From an uncultured Lewinella sp. (GTDB lineage: Bacteria > Bacteroidota > Bacteroidia > Chitinophagales > Saprospiraceae): a DNA stretch of 44,269 nt. Location of the stretch: positions 1-44,269 of the forward strand of contig CAJXPD010000053.1 of NCBI GenBank assembly GCA_913057785.1, read 5' to 3'. The notes under the pieces were generated by a model, which had not been told where the DNA came from, ran no database searches, and saw only the letters and a list, made by a program, of their open reading frames with translations. The position numbers and the translations under genes were made by a program. Below, piece after piece: positions 16,734 through 24,890 of the stretch (the stretch's first letter is position 1; the number at the start of each line of letters is the position of its first letter).

Positions 16734-17657
16734 ATGAAAAATGTAATGTCGAAAGCATTGGTAGCTTTAGTATGTCTAATGGTCAGCTTTATAAGCTACA
16801 CTACAGCTCAAGAAAAGGCTGCAGCAGCAACGGCTACTACGCTTGTCGCGCTCGAAAAAGCTGAAAATAACAATACGTTGTTGTGGAAGATTGAGGGAAA
16901 TGGCATTCAAACTTCCTACTTGTATGGAACGATTCACTTGATTCCCCAAGCAGATTTCTTCATTGCTGATGCTACAAAGACAGCAATGCTTTCCAGTGAA
17001 CAGGTAGTAATGGAATTGAAAATGGATGACCCTAATATGCAGATGGCCATCATGCAGAACGCCGCCATGAAAGATGGATCGACTTTGGATAAACTCGTTA
17101 GTGAAGAGGACTATAAGAAAGTAGATGAGTTGCTTAAATCTGCTTTGGGGATGGGCGTAGCACCTTTCAATGGCTGGCAACCCATGCTAACCTCTTCTCT
17201 TTTCCTAACCAAATTTATTGATGGCACGCCTGCCTCCTATGAGGGTAGTTTCATGGCCATGGCCAAGGAGGCGAACAAAGAGTTGTTGGGGCTAGAGACT
17301 GTTTCGGATCAGGTGAATGCCATGGGAGAGATCCCGTACAAAAAGCAGGCGGAACTCCTGATGGAAACGGTTAACGATATGGAAGGCATGAAAAAGATTT
17401 TTGCGGACTTGGTTGGTGTTTATAAGACACAAGATATCAACGCTTTGCATGACATGATTGCAGATCAGTCAGGCGGAGAAGAGATTGCTCAATTCATGAT
17501 TTACAAGCGCAATAAGAATTGGATTCCTAAAATAGGAGAGCTAGCAAAGGATAAAACTACCTTCTTCGCGGTAGGTAGTGGACACCTTGGTGGCGAGTTG
17601 GGAGTGGTGAATTTACTGAAAGAAGCAGGTTACACCATTACTCCGATTGCAAACTAA
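16734..17657 (+). CDS. TraB/GumN family protein
   Basis: The 307-residue protein has a cleavable signal peptide (MKNVMSKALVALVCLMVSFISYTTA) and then the TraB/GumN domain. Its two signature motifs are present: LYGTIHLIP near the start of the domain and FFAVGSGHLGGELGVV near the end. Members of this superfamily, related to eukaryotic Tiki, are thought to be metal-dependent proteases, with the two GxxH motifs contributing metal ligands; bacterial substrates are not known. The location should be periplasmic. It may be controlled with the divergent ECF sigma factor. Confidence 0.9.
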   Translation: MKNVMSKALVALVCLMVSFISYTTAQEKAAAATATTLVALEKAENNNTLLWKIEGNGIQTSYLYGTIHLIPQADFFIADATKTAMLSSEQVVMELKMDDPNMQMAIMQNAAMKDGSTLDKLVSEEDYKKVDELLKSALGMGVAPFNGWQPMLTSSLFLTKFIDGTPASYEGSFMAMAKEANKELLGLETVSDQVNAMGEIPYKKQAELLMETVNDMEGMKKIFADLVGVYKTQDINALHDMIADQSGGEEIAQFMIYKRNKNWIPKIGELAKDKTTFFAVGSGHLGGELGVVNLLKEAGYTITPIAN

Positions 17658-17709
17658 GAACAAATACAGATAGGTTAATGGGGGCTCCACAGAGAGTCCC
17701 TGCTTACAC

Positions 17710-18129
17710 CTATTCTTCAGCATTGAGTAATTCGTACTTCGCCAGGACAGATTTAGTGAAAGGAATGGTCTTACGAGTTGTTTTATTGATGTGAACCCCT
17801 ACGATCTTTGCTTTAGCGACTAGCTCGTCATCCTCTGCGTTGAACATCTGATGGAGAAAAACAATGGCCTTGGATTTGAACTCTACCATTTGGGTCTTAA
17901 TGTAAATAAGGTCTCCCGCAACCAATTCATGAAAGTAGTTGATGTTTTGTTCTACCGTAAACATCCCTACATTATGGGCCTTCATATAAGAAGGCGTAAT
18001 GCCAAGATGTGCATAAAAATGCCAGGTAGCTTCATCAAATTTTCCCATATAGTGTTGAACATTCATGTGTCCATTGAAGTCACAATGCCAAGAATTTACC
18101 GTTCCTCGATGGGAAATCATGCTTTTCAT
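17710..18129 (-). CDS. Acyl-CoA thioesterase (hotdog fold, 4HBT/YbgC-like)
   Basis: The 139-residue protein shows the hotdog thioesterase pattern: WHCDFNGHMNVQHYMGKFDEATWHF, in which the Asp of DFNGHMN is the expected catalytic acid, then AGDLIYIKTQMVEFKSKAIVFLHQMFN on the central strands. It hydrolyses acyl-CoA thioesters in the cytoplasm; the acyl group is unknown. It is a single gene convergent with the TraB/GumN gene and 143 bases downstream of the serine dehydratase gene on the same strand. Confidence 0.87.
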   Translation of the reverse strand: MKSMISHRGTVNSWHCDFNGHMNVQHYMGKFDEATWHFYAHLGITPSYMKAHNVGMFTVEQNINYFHELVAGDLIYIKTQMVEFKSKAIVFLHQMFNAEDDELVAKAKIVGVHINKTTRKTIPFTKSVLAKYELLNAEE

Positions 18130-18272
18130 GCAGATACTATTTAATAAAGAGCCAGTGAAGAAGTGACGCTAGGTTGCCTACGCTCTAGCCGTTCCTAGTA
18201 AAGATAAAATTCTTCGGCAATAATTCTAGTCTCAAGCCCACTTCTATGCTTAATCAAGGTTGTTCGTTTCTC

Positions 18273-19691
18273 TTAGCATTCAGGTAGATAGACCGGAACA
18301 TTTACGGCTAGGCCCCCTTCGGAAGTCTCCTTATATTTATGGTGCATATCCTTAGCTGTTTCCCACATCGACTTGATCACACCGTCCAGGCTCACCTTGG
18401 CTGCACTTGGATCACTTTCGAGGGCAATGTGTGCGGCGGTGATGGCTTTGATAGAGCCCATGGTATTCCTTTCAATACAGGGAATTTGTACCAGCCCTGC
18501 TATCGGATCGCAAGTGAGGCCCAGGTGGTGTTCCATGGCAATTTCCGCAGCCATTAGCACCTGATCAGGATCACCGCCTAAGCATTCTGTCAAACCAGCT
18601 GCGGCCATGGCTGAGGATACTCCAATCTCGGCTTGGCATCCGCCCATAGCTGCTGATATGGTTGCGTTTTTCTTGAAAATTGTCCCGATCTCCCCTGCCA
18701 CCAAAAGGAATTTTACTACTTGCTCCAAACTGAATTGCTCAAAGCAATAGGCATACATCAGGACAGCTGGTATAACACCTGATGCTCCATTGGTAGGTGC
18801 TGTCACTACGCGGCCAAAGGAAGCGTTTTCCTCATTCACCGCCAAGGCGAAGCAACTGACCCATTTATTGATAGTGGTGAAGGAAGGATGAGTCTGTTTG
18901 ATTAGATCAATCCAATCCTCCACGGAATGGTGATCTTGTTCCTTTAATAGTTTTCTATTTATTTCAGCAGCACGCCTCTTCACGCCTAGTCCACCTGGCA
19001 GCTGGCCTGTCTTATTCACGCCTCTATAAATGCACGCCTTGATCTCGTCCCAAATGGATAGTGCTAAATCTTTGGTTTCTCCTGTCGACCGCCAGGCCTG
19101 CTCGTTTAACCAGACCAATTCACTGACGGATAGATCTAGCTTTTTGCAGTTAATGGCAATTTCCTCAGCCTTGTGACAAGGGTAGGGGGTATTGATAGGG
19201 TCCTTATTGATAATCTTATCTTCTTCTGTAGCTACGAATCCTCCACCAACTGAGTAATACTCTTTTGAAAAACCTTCACCATTAGCTAAAAAGGCTTCAA
19301 AACGCATGCCATTGGCATGAAAGTCAAGAAACTCATTACCAGAGAAGATGATGTCATCTTCGTAGGAGAAAGGAATGATATATTGCCCATTTAAATTTAG
19401 CTTTCGATTGTATTTGATGCTGTCAACCCGGGAGGGAATGGTATCCGTATCAATTAATGTATAGTCCTCACCACTTAATCCCATGAGGACAGCTACATCG
19501 GTACCATGTCCGACTCCGGTGAGGGCTAGAGATCCATATAAATGAACTTTGAGTTGGCGAACTTCGGTGAGTTGATTTCGGGTTTGCAGGAGGTCCAAGA
19601 ACATCTCTGCTGCCTTCCAGGGGCCCATAGTGTGAGAACTGGAGGGACCAATGCCTACTTTGATAATCTCAAAGGCACTGATTGATTTCAT
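18273..19691 (-). CDS. sdaA: L-serine ammonia-lyase, iron-sulfur type
   Basis: The 472-residue single-chain enzyme deaminates L-serine to pyruvate and ammonia. The N-terminal beta domain opens with [25 protein letters not shown], the family signature. The alpha domain carries [14 protein letters not shown], the [18 protein letters not shown] loop and [19 protein letters not shown], which supply cysteines for the 4Fe-4S cluster. Alpha and beta domains are fused as in E. coli SdaA. No regulatory gene is next to it. Confidence 0.95.
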   Translation of the reverse strand: MKSISAFEIIKVGIGPSSSHTMGPWKAAEMFLDLLQTRNQLTEVRQLKVHLYGSLALTGVGHGTDVAVLMGLSGEDYTLIDTDTIPSRVDSIKYNRKLNLNGQYIIPFSYEDDIIFSGNEFLDFHANGMRFEAFLANGEGFSKEYYSVGGGFVATEEDKIINKDPINTPYPCHKAEEIAINCKKLDLSVSELVWLNEQAWRSTGETKDLALSIWDEIKACIYRGVNKTGQLPGGLGVKRRAAEINRKLLKEQDHHSVEDWIDLIKQTHPSFTTINKWVSCFALAVNEENASFGRVVTAPTNGASGVIPAVLMYAYCFEQFSLEQVVKFLLVAGEIGTIFKKNATISAAMGGCQAEIGVSSAMAAAGLTECLGGDPDQVLMAAEIAMEHHLGLTCDPIAGLVQIPCIERNTMGSIKAITAAHIALESDPSAAKVSLDGVIKSMWETAKDMHHKYKETSEGGLAVNVPVYLPEC

Positions 19692-20153
19692 GAGTAAGGT
19701 TTTACTGATTTAGGTATAGCCTCCCTGTACGTCATAAGAAAGATTGGTTAGTTCTTTCCACCCTTTCTTAAGCAATCTGCTCGAAGAGTCAACTTAGAGG
19801 GTTTATCTACTTCAAAGACTCGTTCCCACATGACACTTTTCTATCATTTAGGAACTAAAGTCTAGTAAAGGACATAGTTAGTAGAAAAGCTTAGGAAAAG
19901 AAAAGAATTGCAGACTTTTTTGTCCTGTCTGTTTTCATTCCTCACTTAGATTATGGATTGGAATAGGGGGAATGTCTACTTACCTGCATCTTAATTACGA
20001 CATCAATAGCTACGTAAACCCACAATCATTCTTTGTCCTGGCTGGAAACTCCCCAGGATCGAGATGAATGACCTGTGAAATGAGATTAGGTCCGCAAGTT
20101 AAGGACCTAACATAGCCACACAACTAATTATCCATTAATTAAAAAATTATCCG
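19692..20153. other. Gene-free stretch between divergent sdaA and the DUF4097-like gene
   Basis: I see no gene in these 462 bases. A perfect hairpin is present, TTAGGTCC (20086-20093) with GGACCTAA (20103-20110) around 9 bases, 44 bases before the plus-strand start codon. It has no T tract and may be a leader structure or an operator. No exact TAnnTTTG box was found for either gene. Confidence 0.5.
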
Positions 20154-21263
20154 ATGAAAAGAGCTGCGCAACATCTTGTTTTGTTCTTAGCAGTAATGGT
20201 TTCCACTCAACTTTCAGCCGCTAAAGTAGGAGAACTAAGTAAAACAATTAAGCGTGATTTCAATATCACCGCCGATGGTAGTACTAGTATTTCCAATAAG
20301 CATGGAAAGGTAGAGATCAATACTTGGAATCAGAATAAAGTGAAAATTGAAGTAGTGATTCGTGTTGATTCACGTCGCCAGGAGGACGCACAACGTTTGC
20401 TCGATGCTATTGATGTTGATTTTTCGAATACTTCAAATTCCGTATCTGCTACAACTGTAATTGAGAAGATTTCAAATAAATGGTGGAATGGGAACAATAA
20501 CCGGATGAAGATTGATTATACGGTTCACCTTCCTGCTACCAATGATCTATCGCTTACTCACCGACATGGACATGCTGCTATCGATGACATGAAAGCTAGT
20601 GTAGATATCAACTTTCGTCATGGTGAATTCAGAGCCGGAGATTTAGGTACAAATGCCAGAATCGACATGGCACATTCTAAAGGTTATTTTGGAGACACTG
20701 GAAACCTTGATGCTTCTGTTGCTCACGGTGGACTATACGGTAGAACGGCGGGAGATTCAGATGTAGATGTTCGTCATGCTACTTTTGAATTGGAAGAAGG
20801 CGGTTTAGTGACTAGTCGATCGGGTCATAGTAACTTCAATTTAGGCGCTATAGCTGGCTTCCGATCCAGCAGTAGTAGCCACGATCGCATTCGCATTCAA
20901 AATGCTGAAGTGGTAAAAGTGAACGGTAGCCATTCTAGCGTACGTGTCGGAAAAGCTACTAAGGAATTGGAATTGGATTTGAGTCATGGTGGTGGAACGG
21001 CAGGTTTGAGTGCTGGTTTTACCAATGTGAGTCTGGTCGGTTCTCATGCTAATTTTGGCATTGAGGTAGATCGTTCAGCGGCATTTAGTATGGAAGCAAG
21101 TACACAACATGGCGGCCTTACTTACCCTAGTGGAATGGATGTACGATATCACGTGGAGAAAAACCACAATAAGACCATTAAAGGTTCGATAGGGGGAGAT
21201 TCAGGAAATGCCCTGATGAAGGCTCGTCTATCGCATGGTAGTTTGAAAGTGACACAAATGTAG
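20154..21263 (+). CDS. Exported DUF4097-like beta-helix protein with a histidine ladder
   Basis: The 369-residue product has a signal peptide (MKRAAQHLVLFLAVMVSTQLSAA) and then ISNKHGKVEINTWNQNKVKIEV, the opening of the DUF4097/putative adhesin family of Bacteroidota. The rest is made of short repeats of the form xHGxhxh. Histidines recur at 138, 156, 174, 191, 208, 225, 243, 260, 278, 298 and 319, mostly 17-18 residues apart, with another at 361. This spacing is one turn of a parallel beta-helix, so the histidines would stack in a line. The protein is probably periplasmic or surface exposed. In many Bacteroidota such genes follow sigma/anti-sigma genes, but here the gene stands alone with a strong terminator. 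Confidence 0.8.
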   Translation: MKRAAQHLVLFLAVMVSTQLSAAKVGELSKTIKRDFNITADGSTSISNKHGKVEINTWNQNKVKIEVVIRVDSRRQEDAQRLLDAIDVDFSNTSNSVSATTVIEKISNKWWNGNNNRMKIDYTVHLPATNDLSLTHRHGHAAIDDMKASVDINFRHGEFRAGDLGTNARIDMAHSKGYFGDTGNLDASVAHGGLYGRTAGDSDVDVRHATFELEEGGLVTSRSGHSNFNLGAIAGFRSSSSSHDRIRIQNAEVVKVNGSHSSVRVGKATKELELDLSHGGGTAGLSAGFTNVSLVGSHANFGIEVDRSAAFSMEASTQHGGLTYPSGMDVRYHVEKNHNKTIKGSIGGDSGNALMKARLSHGSLKVTQM

Positions 21264-21313
21264 GCTCTCTGCGTGCTACATATATAGGATAGACGATAGT
21301 CTGTCTAATTTGA

Positions 21314-21361
21314 AAATCTCCTGCTGGCGATATCATACGGCCAGCAGGAGATTTCCTTTTT
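21314..21361 (+). terminator. Strong intrinsic terminator after the DUF4097-like gene
   Basis: AAATCTCCTGCTGGC (21314-21328) and GCCAGCAGGAGATTT (21340-21354) form a perfect 15-bp stem with an 11-base loop, followed by CCTTTTTT. The stem and T tract make a clear plus-strand terminator 50 bases past the stop. It also lies 35 bases past the tetR stop in the other direction and may serve both. Confidence 0.85.
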
Positions 21362-21388
21362 TATAGTAAACTACATTTGAGATACGCT

Positions 21389-22039
21389 CTAAATTTCCAG
21401 CATTTTCCGGATGATGCCGAGAGCCAATGTCGTTAGATCTGAATTCTTTTCCGTATTGATATCCAAGTTTACTACAATCGGTGATACATCAGAGATCCCC
21501 TTAAGATAAGCCCAAATATTCATCATATGTTCTACCGAATTGGTGTTGGAGTTTATCGTCCGATCGGCTTGTCCCTTTTGAATCTCCTCCGTAAGAAGTT
21601 TGAAGGGAAGCTGGGCCAACTCATTTACATGTTCAAAGTAGATGCACTCCTTTATTTTTACATGAGCCTCAATTTGGACCGCAGTTTCATTAATACTTCT
21701 CAGAATGCCATAGAAGTCAAGCATCACCTGGTAATACTGCGGTGCAGCTTTCGCATAGGCGAGGTATCCCTCGGCTAAGGTTAAAACTCTTTCCATCCCC
21801 GTTTTCCCCTCCAATTCTAATGCAGCAAAATGATTGAGAAAACGACTTAAGGTCTTCTTCACTACGGCCAAATATAGATTCTCCTTGGATTCAAAATAAG
21901 AATAGAGCGTCGTTCTACTACAGCCGGCTAGCTTACAGACGTCCGAAATGGCAGTCATCGAATATCCCTTTGTAAAGAATACTTCTTTCGCATGCTGAAT
22001 GATATGATCCGATCTACTTTCCTTGATCACTGCTTTCAT
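21389..22039 (-). CDS. TetR/AcrR family transcriptional repressor
   Basis: The 216-residue protein has the TetR N-terminal DNA-binding domain: IIQHAKEVFFTKGYSMTAISDVCKLAGCSRTTLYSYFESKENLYLAVVKK, with the recognition helix around CSRTTLYSYF. The C-terminal helical ligand domain is not assignable to a ligand. The gene is divergent from the thiolase gene, with 109 bases between them. That gap holds two copies of a 15-bp palindrome that are likely its operators, so it probably represses both itself and the thiolase-carotenoid oxygenase cluster until an inducer, perhaps an acyl-CoA or apocarotenoid, binds. Confidence 0.92.
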   Translation of the reverse strand: MKAVIKESRSDHIIQHAKEVFFTKGYSMTAISDVCKLAGCSRTTLYSYFESKENLYLAVVKKTLSRFLNHFAALELEGKTGMERVLTLAEGYLAYAKAAPQYYQVMLDFYGILRSINETAVQIEAHVKIKECIYFEHVNELAQLPFKLLTEEIQKGQADRTINSNTNSVEHMMNIWAYLKGISDVSPIVVNLDINTEKNSDLTTLALGIIRKMLEI

Positions 22040-22078
22040 GTCATAAAATTAGGCATAAAAAAATTAGGGCCATAAAAA

Positions 22079-22093
22079 TGGACATTGTGTCCA
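22079..22093. promoter_or_regulatory. Candidate TetR operator 1
   Basis: TGGACATTGTGTCCA has perfect 6-base arms around TTG. It shares the pattern TGRACAYYGTGTYCA with operator 2, apart from base 8 (T against C, both pyrimidines). It lies 40 bases upstream of the tetR start codon. Confidence 0.65.
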
Positions 22094-22100
22094 AGTTTTG

Positions 22101-22108
22101 TATTTTTG
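22101..22108 (+). promoter_or_regulatory. -7 box of the thiolase operon promoter
   Basis: TATTTTTG matches TAnnTTTG exactly, 41 bases before the thiolase ATG, and lies between the two candidate TetR operators. A repressor bound at either would block it. A -33 TTG at the ideal distance is not clear. Confidence 0.6.
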
Positions 22109-22133
22109 AAAAATGAACACCGTGTTCATTTTT
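22109..22133. promoter_or_regulatory. Candidate TetR operator 2
   Basis: A perfect palindrome of two 12-base arms around one C: AAAAATGAACAC, C, GTGTTCATTTTT. The core TGAACACCGTGTTCA (22114-22128) is the second copy of the motif at 22079-22093, centre to centre 35 bases. It begins directly after the -7 box. Confidence 0.72.
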
Positions 22134-22148
22134 TGAAAATACAATAAG

Positions 22149-23381
22149 ATGAGTAATAAAAAAGTCTACCTCCTCGGCGGGGCACAAACAGATTTTTCCC
22201 TTCGTTGGGAACGAGAAGGGCGAGATATCGGAGACCTGATGGCCACTAGTTTTGAACGTGCTTTGCAAGAGACTCAGTTGGACGCATCCCACATTGAGTC
22301 GATACAAGTCGGGAATTTTGTCGGGGAATTATTCTGTGGGCAAGGTCAGTTAGGAGGAGTACTGCTTCAGCACTTTCCGGCGCTGGCAGGCATTCCAACT
22401 GCCAGGCATGAAGCGGCCTGTGCCTCAGGAAGTATGGCGGCCTTTGCCGCTATGCGCGAGATAGAGGCGGGGTGGTATGATTTGGTTGCCGTGACAGGTG
22501 TTGAACTCATGCGGAATGTAGATGGTAAAACGGCGTCGGAATACCTGGGAGCGGCTGCATGGAAAGGGTATGAAGCAAAGGAGGCAAACTATCCATGGGT
22601 ATATCTTTTTGCTAATATCCGCGATTTTTACCAAGATCGCTATGGAGTTAAGGCGGAGCACCTGGCAGCTATAGCCAAGAACAATTACGCCAATGCCAAA
22701 CGCAATCCAGCCGCCCAGACTCGCCAGTGGAGCTTAAGCGAAGCCGACTTTAGCAGCGATGATGTCCAAAATCCAGTAATAGAAGGCAGTCTGCGTAAAT
22801 CTGACTGCGCACGCATTACCGATGGCAGTGCTACTGTATTCCTCGCCTCCGAGAAATATGCGAAAACCTATGCTGCTCAACGCAATATTGCTTTGGCTAG
22901 CCTACCCTACATCAAAGGCTGGGGGCATCGTACCGCACCAATCGAACTACAACATAAACTGGATCAGGCCCCATCATCAGCCTACCCCTTCCCTCACCTG
23001 CATGGAGCTATTCAGGATGCACTACAACGTGCAAATCTGTCTACTGCTTCACAACTCGATGCGATCGAAACCCATGACTGTTTTACCATTTCAGAATACG
23101 TAGCCTTGGAGCACTTCGGCTTGGCCGAGGCGGGTAAAGGATGGCAGTTGATCGAAAACGATAGCATTGCCTTTTCCGGCAGTCTACCCGTCAATCCCAG
23201 TGGGGGCTTGATTGGGGCAGGGCACCCAGTGGGCGCTACTGGAGTACGTATGTTACTAGATGCTTACAAGCAAGTATCAGGCACAGCTGGAGACTATCAA
23301 GTGGCCAATGCTGATAACGTAGGGATTCTCAATATAGGCGGCAGTTTTACAACGGTGGCCAGTTTTGTAGTGGGTAAATAA
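22149..23381 (+). CDS. Thiolase, SCP2/acetyl-CoA acetyltransferase type
   Basis: The 410-residue thiolase-fold protein has the nucleophile loop ARHEAACASGSMAAF (Cys91), then ETHDCFTISEYVALE and NPSGGLIGAGHPVGATG, which carry the catalytic His residues of the SCP2-type branch. The C-terminal end NADNVGILNIGGSFTTVASFVV lacks the second cysteine of classic thiolases, as is usual in this branch. It would cleave or make a 3-ketoacyl-CoA, and SCP2-type enzymes often act on branched or ring-derived chains. It is the first gene after the TetR operators and is followed 26 bases later by the carotenoid oxygenase gene. Confidence 0.9.
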   Translation: MSNKKVYLLGGAQTDFSLRWEREGRDIGDLMATSFERALQETQLDASHIESIQVGNFVGELFCGQGQLGGVLLQHFPALAGIPTARHEAACASGSMAAFAAMREIEAGWYDLVAVTGVELMRNVDGKTASEYLGAAAWKGYEAKEANYPWVYLFANIRDFYQDRYGVKAEHLAAIAKNNYANAKRNPAAQTRQWSLSEADFSSDDVQNPVIEGSLRKSDCARITDGSATVFLASEKYAKTYAAQRNIALASLPYIKGWGHRTAPIELQHKLDQAPSSAYPFPHLHGAIQDALQRANLSTASQLDAIETHDCFTISEYVALEHFGLAEAGKGWQLIENDSIAFSGSLPVNPSGGLIGAGHPVGATGVRMLLDAYKQVSGTAGDYQVANADNVGILNIGGSFTTVASFVVGK

Positions 23382-23407
23382 AGTATCAAAACTAAAACTA
23401 TAAGCTC

Positions 23408-24862
23408 ATGAAAAATGATGTAATGAACTATGCGCTGGAAGCAGCCAATCCTTATCTGCTTGGAGCGTATGCCCCCGTCTTCGAGGAAGTGGTGGACGAT
23501 AATTTGAAGGTGATCGGAGAGATTCCTAAAGACATCAATGGCATCTACGTACGGAATGGTCCCAACCCGAAGTTCGAACCTAAAGGGCACTATCACTGGT
23601 TTGATGGAGACGGAATGCTACATGCTGTGCATATCGAAAATGGCAAAGCAACCTACCGCAACCGTTGGGTACGTACGAAGAACTTGGCTACCGAAGAAGC
23701 CGCCGGCCATTCTCTTTGGCAAGGTTTAATGGGGAAGTTGGCCGCTAATATGCATTTGCCTTTCAATCGGGGCGTTCCGTTGAAGGATACAGCCAATACA
23801 GCGGTCGCCTTCCACGATGGGAAATTGTTGGCGGGTTGGTATATGTGCGGAGATTTGTATGAAATTGATCCCATTACCTTGGAAACGAAAGGTGTACAGG
23901 ACTACAATGGGACTTTGACTTCCAAAGCCATGGCACATGTCAAGGTAGATGAACAGGCCAATGAGATGATGTTCTTCGACTATGAACTTACCCAGCCCTA
24001 TTTGGCGTATGGTGTGATTAACGGGAACGGAACAGTCAAGCATTTCACCAAAATACCTACTCCAGGACCTCGTATCCCTCATGATTTGGGGATTACAGAG
24101 AACTATTCCATCCTGATGGATTTACCCTTGATCTACGATTTACAACTCATGATGAAAATAGGTAGAGCTATTCCTGTTTTCAAAAGAGATATGCCCAGTC
24201 GCTTTGGGGTGATTCCTCGTTTTGGAAATCCAGAGGATGTCAGATGGTTCGAGGCGAACCCTTGCTACATTTACCATACCATCAACGCCTGGGAAGAAGG
24301 GGATGAGATTGTGATGGACTGCTGCGTCAATGACGATCCTACACCGCAGAAGGAGCTCCCAAAAGGTGCCAGTGCCGTCGAAAAACTCAATGAATACCTT
24401 CGACTCAAGGCATATATGCACCGCTATCGTTTTAACCTTAAAACGGGAGAGACTAAAGAATATCGACTGGACGATCTGGTCACTGAATTTCCTTTGATGA
24501 ACAGCCAATACCTTGGCCGGCCATCCAGATATGCTTACAATCAGCGTTTTGACCTTTCTGAAACACTCCGTTTTGATGCCATCGTGAAATACGATACCGA
24601 GTCAGATACAAGGCAAGTATTTGAATACGGGAAAAACAAATTTGGTAGCGAGTCGCCTTTTATTCCCAGAGAAAATGCGCAGTCAGAAGATGATGGCTAC
24701 GTGATCAGTTTTGTCACAGATGCAGTGGAAGGCACTTCTGAAGTGGTAATCGTGGATGCCCAAAATCTGGACCAAGAGCCTTTAGCTAGAATTCAATTGC
24801 CGCAGCGGGTCCCGCTCGGGTTTCATGGTTGTTGGGTGAATGGAGACCGACTATTGCGATAA
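23408..24862 (+). CDS. Carotenoid oxygenase (RPE65/CCD/lignostilbene dioxygenase family)
   Basis: The 484-residue protein is a non-haem iron oxygenase with a seven-bladed propeller fold. It opens with GEIPKDINGIYVRNGPNPKFEP and HYHWFDGDGMLHAV, typical of the family. Four candidate iron-ligand histidines are in the right contexts: His177 (AMAHVKVDE), His225 (IPHDLGIT), His290 (YIYHTINAWEEGDE) and His473 (GFHGCWV). Such enzymes split a C=C bond of a carotenoid, apocarotenoid or stilbene with O2 to give two carbonyl products. The true substrate is unknown. It sits between two thiolase genes, suggesting that a cleavage product enters CoA-based degradation. No carotenoid synthesis genes are in the window. 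Confidence 0.92.
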   Translation: MKNDVMNYALEAANPYLLGAYAPVFEEVVDDNLKVIGEIPKDINGIYVRNGPNPKFEPKGHYHWFDGDGMLHAVHIENGKATYRNRWVRTKNLATEEAAGHSLWQGLMGKLAANMHLPFNRGVPLKDTANTAVAFHDGKLLAGWYMCGDLYEIDPITLETKGVQDYNGTLTSKAMAHVKVDEQANEMMFFDYELTQPYLAYGVINGNGTVKHFTKIPTPGPRIPHDLGITENYSILMDLPLIYDLQLMMKIGRAIPVFKRDMPSRFGVIPRFGNPEDVRWFEANPCYIYHTINAWEEGDEIVMDCCVNDDPTPQKELPKGASAVEKLNEYLRLKAYMHRYRFNLKTGETKEYRLDDLVTEFPLMNSQYLGRPSRYAYNQRFDLSETLRFDAIVKYDTESDTRQVFEYGKNKFGSESPFIPRENAQSEDDGYVISFVTDAVEGTSEVVIVDAQNLDQEPLARIQLPQRVPLGFHGCWVNGDRLLR

Positions 24863-24890
24863 CAGAGACAGGAGGAACAAAAGAAAAACT

